Assembly (NCBI GenBank): GCA_030603465.1
Contig: JAUVXT010000084.1
Coordinates: 1-10,135 of the forward strand
From: Deltaproteobacteria bacterium
GTDB taxonomy: Bacteria; Desulfobacterota; Syntrophia; Syntrophales; UBA2210
Direction: 5' to 3'
DNA length: 10,135 bases
Shown: piece by piece, positions 1-6,892 of the stretch
How the letters are laid out: every line of letters starts with the position of its first letter
How positions within the stretch are numbered: the first letter of the stretch is position 1
The notes under the pieces: model-generated
Database searches by the model: none
What the model saw: only the letters and a program-made list of their open reading frames with translations
Told to the model about the DNA's origin: nothing
Made by a program: the position numbers and the translations under genes

Positions 1-1
1 C

Positions 2-1447
2 CTAAACATGGACAATGCCGTTGGCATCGATGTCGAAGGAAACATCGATCTGAGGGACTCCCCTCGGCGCCGGCGGAATTCCGGTCAGCTCGAATCTGCC
101 CAGCGTTCTGTTATCTCCCGCCATGGGGCGCTCTCCCTGCAGGACATGGATGCTCACGGCGGGCTGGTTATCCGCCGCCGTCGAGAATGTCTGACTCTTC
201 TTTGTCGGAATGGTGGTATTTTTCTCGATGAGTGTCGTCATAACACCTCCCAGCGTTTCGATGCCCAGTGACAGAGGGGTCACATCCAGGAGAAGGACAT
301 CCTTAACATCTCCCGCCAGCACTCCCGCCTGAATGGCTGCCCCGACAGCGACCACTTCGTCGGGATTTACTCCCTTGTGCGGTTCCTTTCCGAAGACATC
401 TTTTACCTTTTGCTGCACCGCCGGCATGCGTGTCATTCCTCCCACGAGGATCACTTCGTTGATATTTCCCGGTTTCAATCCCGCATCTTTGAGCGCCGTT
501 TTGCATGGAGCTTGAAGCCTCGCTATGAGATCTCCCACAAGCATCTCAAGTTTGGCCCTCGAAAGCTTCATGTTCAGGTGCTTCGGACCGGAAGAATCGG
601 CAGTGACAAAGGGAAGATTGATATCTGTCTCCATGGCGGTGGAGAGCTCCATCTTTGCCTTTTCCGCCGCTTCCTTGATCCGCTGAAGAGCCATCTTGTC
701 GCTCCTCAGGTCGATGCCCTGGTCCTTCTTGAATTCGTCGGCGATGTAATCGATCAGCTTCTGGTCGAAGTCCTCTCCTCCCAGATGAGTGTCGCCATTG
801 GTTGATTTCACCTCGAATACGCCGTCGCCCAGTTCAAGAATGGAGATATCGAAGGTGCCCCCGCCCAAGTCGAATACAGCTATCTTTTCGTCCTTTTTCT
901 TGTCGAGGCCGTAGGCAAGTGATGCCGCCGTCGGCTCGTTTATGATTCTCAGGACGTTCAATCCGGCTATTTTGCCGGCGTCTTTTGTGGCCTGTCTCTG
1001 TGAGTCATTGAAATATGCGGGTACGGTTATGACCGCGTCCGTTACCGTCTCTCCCAGGTAATCCTCGGCGGTTTGCTTCATCTTTCCCAGTATCATTGAG
1101 GATATCTCCGGCGTACTGTAATCCTTGTCCCTTGCTGTTATCTGTCCATCACCATTTGCCGCCTTGGTAATCTTGAAGGGACTTATGGTTATATCGTGCT
1201 GAACTTCCTTGGATGAGTATTTCCGTCCGATAAGCCTTTTTACGGCGTAAACGGTATTTTCAGAGTTGGTTACCGCCTGCCTTTTGGCGGTCTGTCCAAC
1301 CAGCCGTTCTCCGTTGTCGGCGAAGGCGACCACCGATGGCGTGGTTCTGCTTCCTTCCTGATTTGCTATGACAACCGGGTCTCCCCCTTCCATAATGGCC
1401 ACACAGGAGTTTGTCGTTCCAAGATCAATTCCTATAATCTTTCCCAT
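2..1447 (-). CDS. dnaK: Chaperone DnaK (Hsp70), ends early at a TAG stop at the window edge
   Basis: ATP-driven cytosolic chaperone that binds unfolded peptides and cycles with GrpE and a DnaJ protein (not in the window). The 481 residues hold the Hsp70 nucleotide-binding domain (about 1-383) with IDLGTTNS at 7-14, VFDLGGGTFD at 191-200 and ILVGGMTR at 333-340. Then come the interdomain linker VLLLDVTPLSLG at 384-395 and most of the beta substrate-binding domain. The frame stops at TAG (bases 2-4) just after DANGIVHV. Family members are about 630-640 residues, so the end of the beta domain and the whole helical lid are missing. The window ends one base later, so a real nonsense mutation, a frameshift or a sequence-end error cannot be told apart. 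A strong AAGGAGG (1460-1466) lies 12 bases before the ATG. The gene is 28 bases downstream of grpE and is probably co-transcribed with it. Confidence 0.95.
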   Translation of the reverse strand: MGKIIGIDLGTTNSCVAIMEGGDPVVIANQEGSRTTPSVVAFADNGERLVGQTAKRQAVTNSENTVYAVKRLIGRKYSSKEVQHDITISPFKITKAANGDGQITARDKDYSTPEISSMILGKMKQTAEDYLGETVTDAVITVPAYFNDSQRQATKDAGKIAGLNVLRIINEPTAASLAYGLDKKKDEKIAVFDLGGGTFDISILELGDGVFEVKSTNGDTHLGGEDFDQKLIDYIADEFKKDQGIDLRSDKMALQRIKEAAEKAKMELSTAMETDINLPFVTADSSGPKHLNMKLSRAKLEMLVGDLIARLQAPCKTALKDAGLKPGNINEVILVGGMTRMPAVQQKVKDVFGKEPHKGVNPDEVVAVGAAIQAGVLAGDVKDVLLLDVTPLSLGIETLGGVMTTLIEKNTTIPTKKSQTFSTAADNQPAVSIHVLQGERPMAGDNRTLGRFELTGIPPAPRGVPQIDVSFDIDANGIVHV

Positions 1448-1475
1448 TTTTTTATTAAACCTCCTTGGTATATAT

Positions 1476-2060
1476 CTACTGTTCTGACTCTTTCTTTTCT
1501 TTTATGTTTCTCAAAATGGATACCTTCGCCGGCCTCAATAACCTGCCGTTTAGCAAATATCCTGTTTCAAATACTTCCGCTATCTTATTGTCGGCATCAT
1601 ATTCATCAGTGTCAACCTGCAGCACAGCCTCATGAAAATTTGGATCGAAGTCTTTGTCCGCCGTCTCTATTTTTTCAACGCCGTTTTTCCCCAGGGTTAT
1701 ATAAAACTTTTCATGTATCAGCTTTAACCCTTCCACAAAGGCATCAAAATCACCCGAATTGGAAGAATGTTCCAGCGCCATCTCCATGCTGTCCATTATC
1801 GGCAATATATCCTTGATCAACTGTTCATTGCCATATCTCGCGAAATCTGCGCGATCCTTTGCGCTGCGTTTCTTGTAATTTTCAAACTCAGCGCTTATAC
1901 GGATAAATTTGTCATAATTCTCCGCGGCCTCTTTTTCCGCCTTTCCCCGCGCGTCCGGAGACTCTTTTCCTGTATCTTTCTTCTCAGCGGATTTCACCTG
2001 AATATCTATCTTTTCCTTCTTGTGTTTTTCGCTTGCCTTTCTTGCCATGAAATTCAACAT
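1476..2060 (-). CDS. grpE: GrpE, nucleotide exchange factor for DnaK
   Basis: Cytosolic homodimeric co-chaperone that releases ADP from DnaK. The 194-residue product has the usual GrpE plan. A charged, Lys/Glu-rich N-terminal tail (about 1-45) is followed by a long helical region (about 46-120) holding the ISAEFENYKKR segment (55-65). The C-terminal beta domain carries the family signature, with FDPNFHEAV at 138-146 and GYLLNGRLLRPAKV at 167-180. Length is normal. The gene starts 9 bases after the gmhA-like stop and is followed 28 bases later by dnaK. The start is uncertain: the first ATG has AGAGGG directly against it with no spacer, while the ATG at 2048 (MARKAS...) has that same purine run 12 bases upstream. 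The identity is secure whichever start is used. Confidence 0.95.
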   Translation of the reverse strand: MLNFMARKASEKHKKEKIDIQVKSAEKKDTGKESPDARGKAEKEAAENYDKFIRISAEFENYKKRSAKDRADFARYGNEQLIKDILPIMDSMEMALEHSSNSGDFDAFVEGLKLIHEKFYITLGKNGVEKIETADKDFDPNFHEAVLQVDTDEYDADNKIAEVFETGYLLNGRLLRPAKVSILRNIKEKKESEQ

Positions 2061-2069
2061 CCCTCTCAG

Positions 2070-2660
2070 TTATGAACCAGGTCTTTTGAATAGTTTGTAG
2101 TCCACCATTTCGCATATTGCGTGTCCCGCCGTAATGTGAACCTCCTGAATGCGTGGCACGCTTCCGGAAGATACATTAAGGGAGTAGTCGGCGATTGCGG
2201 CCATCTTACCCCCTTCCTTTCCTGTGAACGCGATCGTTGACAGCCCCATCTTTTTCGCGGTCTCCAGCGCCTTTACAACATTGGGTGAAGAGCCGCTTGT
2301 GCTGATGCCCCAGGCTATATCTCCCGCCTGTCCTATGGCCCTTACCTGCTTTGCAAAGATTTCCGAAAAATCATAATCGTTGGCGATGCTTGTTATAACG
2401 GAGGTGTCGGTGCTCAGGGCAATTGCGGGGAGGGGAGGTCTCTCAATGATGAATCTGTTGATAAATTCCGCGGCAAGGTGCTGGGCATCCGCCGCGCTTC
2501 CCCCGTTTCCGAACAATAATACCTTTTTCTCTTCCTGCAGGGTTCTTATAATGACGTCGACGATCCTGACAATCTTTGAGAGATTTTCATTTATGAAAAC
2601 CTCCTTCAGGTGACTGCTCTCTTTAAATATCTGTATTATAATATCTTCGATGTCTTCCAT
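2070..2660 (-). CDS. gmhA: Phosphoheptose isomerase (sedoheptulose 7-phosphate isomerase), SIS domain
   Basis: Converts D-sedoheptulose 7-phosphate to D-glycero-D-manno-heptose 7-phosphate, the first step to the ADP-heptose used in the lipopolysaccharide inner core. The 196-residue protein is a single SIS domain of normal GmhA length. The phosphosugar loop is FGNGGSAADAQHLAAEF (50-66), and a second serine-rich loop is STSGSSPNV (120-128). Candidate zinc and catalytic residues H61, E65, Q172 and H180 fall at the same numbers known for E. coli-type GmhA, which argues against other SIS proteins such as DiaA or a KpsF-type isomerase. It is the first gene of a cluster with grpE (9-base gap) and dnaK, and lies 72 bases below nrdD. 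The start codon has no strong Shine-Dalgarno sequence (only GGGTT nearby). No other heptose gene is in the window. Confidence 0.9.
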   Translation of the reverse strand: MEDIEDIIIQIFKESSHLKEVFINENLSKIVRIVDVIIRTLQEEKKVLLFGNGGSAADAQHLAAEFINRFIIERPPLPAIALSTDTSVITSIANDYDFSEIFAKQVRAIGQAGDIAWGISTSGSSPNVVKALETAKKMGLSTIAFTGKEGGKMAAIADYSLNVSSGSVPRIQEVHITAGHAICEMVDYKLFKRPGS

Positions 2661-2687
2661 ATCTGTGAACCCATTGATTTTTGAAAT

Positions 2688-2716
2688 AATATATGGACGA
2701 CATTCCGATATGTCAA
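2688..2716 (-). promoter_or_regulatory. Strong promoter for the gmhA-grpE-dnaK cluster, sigma70-type with a sigma32-like reading
   Basis: On the minus strand there is a perfect TTGACA (2711-2716), a 17-base spacer and TATATT (2688-2693), 28 bases before the gmhA-like ATG. The same DNA can be read as a heat-shock promoter: CTTGACA, then 12 bases, then GTCCATATA, which matches the sigma32 -10 consensus CCCCATNTA at 7 of 9 positions. A C-rich stretch lies just upstream, as in E. coli heat-shock promoters. The motif bases are seen directly. The sigma-factor assignment is inference from consensus. No CIRCE-type inverted repeat is present in the gap. Confidence 0.6.
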
Positions 2717-2732
2717 GGAGGGGGAAAGGCTT

Positions 2733-4799
2733 TTAAAAAAACTTGCCGCTTCTTTTTCTGTCTCTTAATTCGGCAAGCTTTCCCTTGTTCCAGTCCGATA
2801 TCATGGAGTAATAACCGGTAATCATGGTTATCCCCTCAACATCTTTTGAAAGGCAGTGCTCGCACTGATCTTTGAGGCCTCTAATTGTCCTGTTGCAACT
2901 GAGGCAGGTGGTGAATGCGGGAGAAAAGACTATCTGCCGGCTTTCCGTTTCTTCGAATACCTTCCTGATAAATTTTGCCAGAGATTCCGTTGAAGGCCTT
3001 GAATCATCTATCCACAGGGGCGATATTGCTTCGCCCTCGATAAAGGGGTGAAAGGCGCCTTCAAAGGTTACCCGGTCGATGGGACTCACCGCGGCCGATA
3101 CGGCCAGGTGGGTTGAATTGGTGTAATATACTTCGCCCCTTGCCATGTCACCCTTCACAAAGTGACCCGATTTCGGTGAGTAGTGTTTGAGATCGAGCCG
3201 CGCAAACCTGTAGGGGGTGCTCTCTGCGGGTGTCTGCTGCAGGATAAATCTTATGCCTTTTTCTTTGCTTAACCTGTCCGTCACATCCTTCATGTACCCT
3301 ATTACTTGCAATGCAAACTTTCGGGCGTTCGCAGATTCGTGCAGCTGATGGCCCTTTTGAATTCCGATAAGCTCATTGAGCCCCACCATGCCCATAAGAT
3401 ATTTTACCCTGTTCATCCGAAGATATGGAGCGCCGTCCTTATCCATCGTGAGGAGTGAAAGGGGGCCGTCACTGCCGAGGGACATGAGCCTTTCTATAAA
3501 ATTCTTCTTCTCTATATGCGCCTCTGCAGCCAGTGTAAGTGTTTCGGAAATAAGGGAAAAGAGCGTCTCGTCATCGCCATCGGCTCTGTATCCCAGCCTG
3601 GGAAGGTTTATCGAAACATTTTGAAGGGCAAAGTATCTCATGTTCCAGGGGCTTTTAATATTGTCCAGTTCCTCTTCGTCGGTTGCAAGATCCAGGCGGC
3701 CGCATTCCGATACATTGACAGTGTCTCCCCTGTCGAAGACGAAATAGGTATTCCCCTTTTCCGCGGCCACATCGCAGATCAGGTGGAGGAACTCCTCGTG
3801 GCCCGGTGTCTGAAAGAATTTGTCTGTAATGTGGACCAGCGGTCTGGGAAAGACAAAGGGGCGCCCAGCGGCGTCGCCCTCCCTGAATACCTCGAAAATC
3901 GCCCGCGCGAATCTCCGGGCGTCTTCGGCATATTCATCATAAGTCTTTCCCGTATATTCGCCCCCGGGACCTATGGCGGGCACGTTTTCCAGATGCCTGG
4001 GGACCTCCCAGTAGAGGTGTATATCGGTAAACATGGTCTGACCGCCCCTGCCGACGGCCTGCTGTGAGAATTCGTAGATGAACATCTGGGAGAGCTGTTT
4101 CACCTCCCTGTAGCTGAGACCGGTCAGGTAAGGGGCGAAGAAGAGATTTACGCCGTACCATCCTATGGCGCCTGCAAAATTTCCCTGGAGGGCGGCGGCA
4201 AACCTTATCATGTGTATTAAGAGGACCTCCGCGTGCCGTGCCGGCGTTGTGACTGCCAGCGAGTTGGGGAGGTTTACGCCGAATTTTTTTATATATTCAA
4301 TGGACTGGCAGGCACAGTAGGGCCTGTCGATATATCCCAGGTTATGGAGATGGATGTCACCCGTCATATGGGCATAGCCGACATCCTCGGAAAAGACATT
4401 CAGGATGGCGTATTCCTTTTTTATTCCCTCGGCCAGTGTCAGATTTGTCCCCTCGGGACTGTGGGGAACATTGGCGTTTTCCTTATTGCGGTAAAAGAGC
4501 AACTGTCCCACGTCATAGAGGGGAAATCCGATCCGCGCATGCATCTTTGTGGCCCCTTCGAGCCCTCTCTCCACCAGTTTTGCATCGACAAGCTCCCTGA
4601 TAAGGGGGGCCGTCAGGTGCTCTATTCCGGAAGTAATGATCTGTCTTTCAACTTCCCTGCTGATCTCTTCCGCAGTATCGATATCCACATTCGTTTCTCG
4701 AATCAGGGCATCTACGATCTTTTGTCTGTTCCAGCCGGCGATATCCTCGCCCGAGGTTCTTACAAAAAGGGTCATGTCTGTTGTTTCTTTGTCATGCAT
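2733..4799 (-). CDS. nrdD: Anaerobic (class III) ribonucleoside-triphosphate reductase
   Basis: Glycyl-radical enzyme that reduces ribonucleoside triphosphates to deoxyribonucleotides without oxygen. The 688-residue protein starts with an ATP-cone allosteric domain (about 9-100, with FVRTSGEDIAGWNRQKIVDA) followed by the barrel domain. Visible landmarks are DIHLHNLGYIDRPYCAC (148-164, with candidate active-site Cys162/Cys164), ECGRLDL (365-371, Cys366), and TPAES...RFARLD (523-536), which is typical of NrdD. The C-terminus has a four-cysteine zinc site (C632, C635, C646, C649) and the glycyl-radical loop ITGYYS, where G662 is the likely radical glycine, followed by WNKGKLAEL. Length is normal and nothing is broken. 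GGAG lies 7 bases before the ATG. No nrdG activase gene is next to it, so the activator must lie elsewhere. A flavodoxin gene is divergent. Confidence 0.95.
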   Translation of the reverse strand: MHDKETTDMTLFVRTSGEDIAGWNRQKIVDALIRETNVDIDTAEEISREVERQIITSGIEHLTAPLIRELVDAKLVERGLEGATKMHARIGFPLYDVGQLLFYRNKENANVPHSPEGTNLTLAEGIKKEYAILNVFSEDVGYAHMTGDIHLHNLGYIDRPYCACQSIEYIKKFGVNLPNSLAVTTPARHAEVLLIHMIRFAAALQGNFAGAIGWYGVNLFFAPYLTGLSYREVKQLSQMFIYEFSQQAVGRGGQTMFTDIHLYWEVPRHLENVPAIGPGGEYTGKTYDEYAEDARRFARAIFEVFREGDAAGRPFVFPRPLVHITDKFFQTPGHEEFLHLICDVAAEKGNTYFVFDRGDTVNVSECGRLDLATDEEELDNIKSPWNMRYFALQNVSINLPRLGYRADGDDETLFSLISETLTLAAEAHIEKKNFIERLMSLGSDGPLSLLTMDKDGAPYLRMNRVKYLMGMVGLNELIGIQKGHQLHESANARKFALQVIGYMKDVTDRLSKEKGIRFILQQTPAESTPYRFARLDLKHYSPKSGHFVKGDMARGEVYYTNSTHLAVSAAVSPIDRVTFEGAFHPFIEGEAISPLWIDDSRPSTESLAKFIRKVFEETESRQIVFSPAFTTCLSCNRTIRGLKDQCEHCLSKDVEGITMITGYYSMISDWNKGKLAELRDRKRSGKFF

Positions 4800-4850
4800 G
4801 TGAAAACTCCGACTGCTTTTCTGTTAAAGACGGAAGTGTCCATATAAAAA

Positions 4851-4880
4851 ATAATAGACGACATCAATATATAAATACAA
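4851..4880 (-). promoter_or_regulatory. Possible nrdD promoter
   Basis: TTGTAT (4875-4880), an 18-base spacer and TATTAT (4851-4856) are seen on the minus strand, about 50 bases before the nrdD ATG. The -35 box is poor and the -10 box is good. The block AAATAATA plus GACGACAT (plus-strand reading, 4849-4864) recurs in the gmhA-like promoter at 2684-2703, with four extra bases between the halves. That lends the site some support. The surrounding DNA is very AT-rich, so chance matches are likely. Confidence 0.35.
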
Positions 4881-4886
4881 ATCCCC

Positions 4887-4919
4887 TTGATATATCCGGA
4901 CAAATACAGTAGATATCAA
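4887..4919. promoter_or_regulatory. Inverted repeat in the nrdD / flavodoxin divergent region
   Basis: TTGATAT (4887-4893) and its exact reverse complement ATATCAA (4913-4919) flank 19 bases, with half-site centres 26 bases apart. The element lies 28 bases before the flavodoxin ATG, where it could overlap that gene's promoter: TTGATA would be a -35 box with a weak -10, TAGATA, at 4910-4915. It might be an operator or part of the promoter. A 7-base repeat in AT-rich DNA may also be chance. Confidence 0.25.
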
Positions 4920-4933
4920 CTACCGGGGTTTTT

Positions 4934-4941
4934 AAAGGAGG
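4934..4941 (+). promoter_or_regulatory. Ribosome binding site that sets the flavodoxin start
   Basis: AAAGGAGG lies 5 bases before the ATG at 4947. The reading frame is open further upstream with an ATG at 4887, but that ATG has no Shine-Dalgarno sequence and would add 20 residues before the conserved flavodoxin beta strand. The start at 4947 is therefore preferred. Confidence 0.85.
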
Positions 4942-4946
4942 AATCG

Positions 4947-5438
4947 ATGAAGATACTGATAGCATACTTTTCGCAAACGGGAAATACGGAAAAGCTATCA
5001 AGGGCTATTTGCGACGCTGTAAATATGGATGCGGATCTCATGCCCATTGAAGAAGTAAAGGGTGTGGATGAATATGATGTTGTATTCTGTGGTTTTCCGG
5101 TTCATGTCCACAGTGTGCCGGAGAAGGTTCACTCTTTTATAAAATTGCTGCCGCAGGGCAAGAAACTGGCCATATTTTCAACACATGGCTCCATGAGAGC
5201 TAATGAGAAAGCAAAAACGGCCATTGAGCATGCGGTGAGCCTGGCTTCAAAGGCAAAGGTGCTCGGCACGTTCGGCTGCAGGGGCGAGGTGAATCCGAGG
5301 ATCATAGAAAATCTTGCTAAAGAACCGGTAAACCGCCCGTGGTGTGAAGAGGCGCAGGGCGCCTTCGGACATCCCGACGCGGCTGACCTGGCCGATGCCG
5401 GAGAGTTTGCAAGGAAGATAATCGCAAAGGCCTGCTGA
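4947..5438 (+). CDS. Flavodoxin family protein
   Basis: Small FMN-binding electron carrier or flavodoxin-fold reductase, cytosolic. The 163-residue protein opens with MKILIAYFSQTGNTEKL: a first beta strand followed by the flavodoxin phosphate-binding loop SQTGNT (9-14). The second strand and 50s loop read DVVFCGFPVHVHSVP (44-58), and the third strand with the FMN-contact loop reads KLAIFSTHGS (73-82). The tail has GHPDAADLADAGEFARKI (141-158), a pattern common in this flavodoxin subgroup. It is short-chain in length and has two cysteines near the isoalloxazine side (C48, C111). It is the only plus-strand gene supported here, divergent from nrdD and convergent with the dehydrogenase gene 17 bases away. 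The partner enzyme cannot be told from sequence. Confidence 0.88.
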   Translation: MKILIAYFSQTGNTEKLSRAICDAVNMDADLMPIEEVKGVDEYDVVFCGFPVHVHSVPEKVHSFIKLLPQGKKLAIFSTHGSMRANEKAKTAIEHAVSLASKAKVLGTFGCRGEVNPRIIENLAKEPVNRPWCEEAQGAFGHPDAADLADAGEFARKIIAKAC

Positions 5439-5454
5439 GCGCGGCCTGTTTCTT
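5428..5454. terminator. Weak hairpin between convergent genes
   Basis: AGGCC (5428-5432) and GGCCT (5443-5447) form a 5-bp stem with a 10-base loop that contains the flavodoxin stop codon. GTTTCTT follows on the plus strand. The stem is short and the T tract interrupted. It could act in either direction at this convergent junction, but only weak support exists. Confidence 0.3.
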
Positions 5455-5455
5455 A

Positions 5456-6856
5456 TTAAAAAATCTTGCCGGGATTTAGAATAAAGGATGGGTCAAATAT
5501 CCCTTTGATCTCTTTTTGCATGCGAATACTCTCGGCAGAGAGTTCCAGAGGTAGATAACACCTTTTGGTGATGCCGATTCCGTGCTCCCCCGAGATAGTG
5601 CCACCCATTTTTATGACTCGTTTCAAAAGGTACTTGATCCCCGCTTCCACCCTTTCCCTTGACTTCCGATCTTCTGCGGTAATATTCAAGTGTATGTTTC
5701 CGTCCCCCGCGTGGCCGAAGGAAAATATCTTCATGCCGTACGCCCTCTCACATTCGGGGAGGCAGGCCACGAAATCGGCTATCTTTCCCAGGGGCAAAAC
5801 CACATCTTCGGGTATATAAAGGGGGAAGCTGTTTTCTATCCTCAGCGATACCTCTCTTCGGGCCTCCCACATCCGGGCCCGTTTGACCGAATCGGGGGCC
5901 ATAATCACATTCATCGCCCCGCATTCCAGGCAGATGTGACCCATCATTTCAATATCTCTTTCGATAATATCGGGGTTGCCGTCCGTTTCGATAAGGAGAA
6001 AAGTACCGGCGGTATCCATCTCCTCAAAGGGGAGGAGATCTTTCACCAGCGTGATACACTTCCTGTCCATAAATTCGATGGCGCAGGGGATATGCCCCCT
6101 CATCAAGACCGTTGTAACGGCCTTCATGGCGGAGGTCAATTCGGGGAAGAATGCGACCATCGTCGTTACTGCCGGGGGATGAGGTATCAGTTTCAGCGTC
6201 AGTTTTGTGATAACGCCGAGGGTTCCCTCCGATCCCACAATCAGTCGAAGCAGATCGTAGCCAACAACGCCCTTTCTCGTATTTACTCCCGCCTTAATCT
6301 TTTTGCCCGACGGGAGGACTGCCTCAATGCCCAGTATATAATCCCTGGTAGTTCCATATTTTACGCAGGAGGGGCCGCCCGCGTTGGTCGCCGCGTTCCC
6401 CCCTATGGAAGATGTGTCGAGGCTGGCGGGATCGGGCGGATAAAAGAGCCCCTTTTTACGAACGGCCTCTTTAATGTCCAGATTTAGAACCCCCGGTTCG
6501 ACCGTGGCGATCATATTATCCTCTTCGATGGATATGATGCGGTTCATGCGGGCCATAGACAGGAGAACTCCCCCGTACATGGGAATCGATCCCCCAGCGA
6601 GGCCGGTGCCGAGACCCCTGGGAGTCACAGGGAACCGGTGAATATTGGCAAGGCGAAGGAGTCTTTCTATTTGTTCGGATGATGTCGTTTCAACGACAAG
6701 CTCCGGCTTGCAGGAAATTTCACCCGAATCCTTCCCGTATTCTATCAGTTTTTCCTCTTCCAGGATGACGTGACCGGAACCGACGGCCTCTTCGATCTTG
6801 TGTAATGTATCCGTTGTAATGGGGGTGTACCCGGGCATCGTTAGCTTCTCTGTCAT
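5456..6856 (-). CDS. FAD-linked 2-hydroxyacid dehydrogenase, GlcD / D-lactate dehydrogenase type
   Basis: Flavoenzyme of the VAO/PCMH superfamily that oxidises a 2-hydroxy acid such as glycolate, D-lactate or D-2-hydroxyglutarate. The exact substrate is not readable. The 466 residues show the FAD-binding domain with PRGLGTGLAGGSIP (79-92), IGGNAATNAGGPSCVKYGTTRD (151-172) and VGSEGTLGVITKLTL (207-221). The C-terminal FAD-oxidase domain has GHAGDGNIHLN (381-391), SGEHGIGITK (422-431) and the closing LNPGKIF. Length fits GlcD. No GlcE or GlcF (iron-sulfur) partner is present, so its electron acceptor is unknown; lone GlcD-like enzymes often use an electron-transfer flavoprotein. It is 36 bases after the permease stop, on the same strand and with no obvious promoter, so read-through from the transporter operon is likely. 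The start is not certain because neither this ATG nor the one at 6838 has a strong ribosome site. Confidence 0.88.
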   Translation of the reverse strand: MTEKLTMPGYTPITTDTLHKIEEAVGSGHVILEEEKLIEYGKDSGEISCKPELVVETTSSEQIERLLRLANIHRFPVTPRGLGTGLAGGSIPMYGGVLLSMARMNRIISIEEDNMIATVEPGVLNLDIKEAVRKKGLFYPPDPASLDTSSIGGNAATNAGGPSCVKYGTTRDYILGIEAVLPSGKKIKAGVNTRKGVVGYDLLRLIVGSEGTLGVITKLTLKLIPHPPAVTTMVAFFPELTSAMKAVTTVLMRGHIPCAIEFMDRKCITLVKDLLPFEEMDTAGTFLLIETDGNPDIIERDIEMMGHICLECGAMNVIMAPDSVKRARMWEARREVSLRIENSFPLYIPEDVVLPLGKIADFVACLPECERAYGMKIFSFGHAGDGNIHLNITAEDRKSRERVEAGIKYLLKRVIKMGGTISGEHGIGITKRCYLPLELSAESIRMQKEIKGIFDPSFILNPGKIF

Positions 6857-6892
6857 CTTTTTTTAAACAACCTCTAAGATTTTCCGGGATCT

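Noticed and set aside
377..805. Plus-strand open frame of 142 codons opposite dnaK
   Set aside because: It lies wholly antisense to well-conserved dnaK, has no recognisable protein content and is explained by codon bias of the real gene.
4233..4847. Plus-strand open frame of 204 codons opposite the nrdD 5' part
   Set aside because: Antisense to conserved NrdD sequence, no ribosome site and no recognisable domain.
4845..4900. Possible NrdR boxes upstream of nrdD
   Set aside because: AT-rich palindrome-like stretches exist, but none matches both halves of the NrdR box at a convincing level.
5690..6487. Plus-strand open frame of 265 codons opposite the GlcD-type gene
   Set aside because: Long but antisense to conserved FAD-binding sequence; its translation has no recognisable domain or hydrophobic pattern.
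6870..6890. Short stem AAGAT / ATCTT between the second permease and the GlcD-type gene as a terminator
   Set aside because: Only 5 A/T-rich base pairs and no T tract follows on the minus strand.
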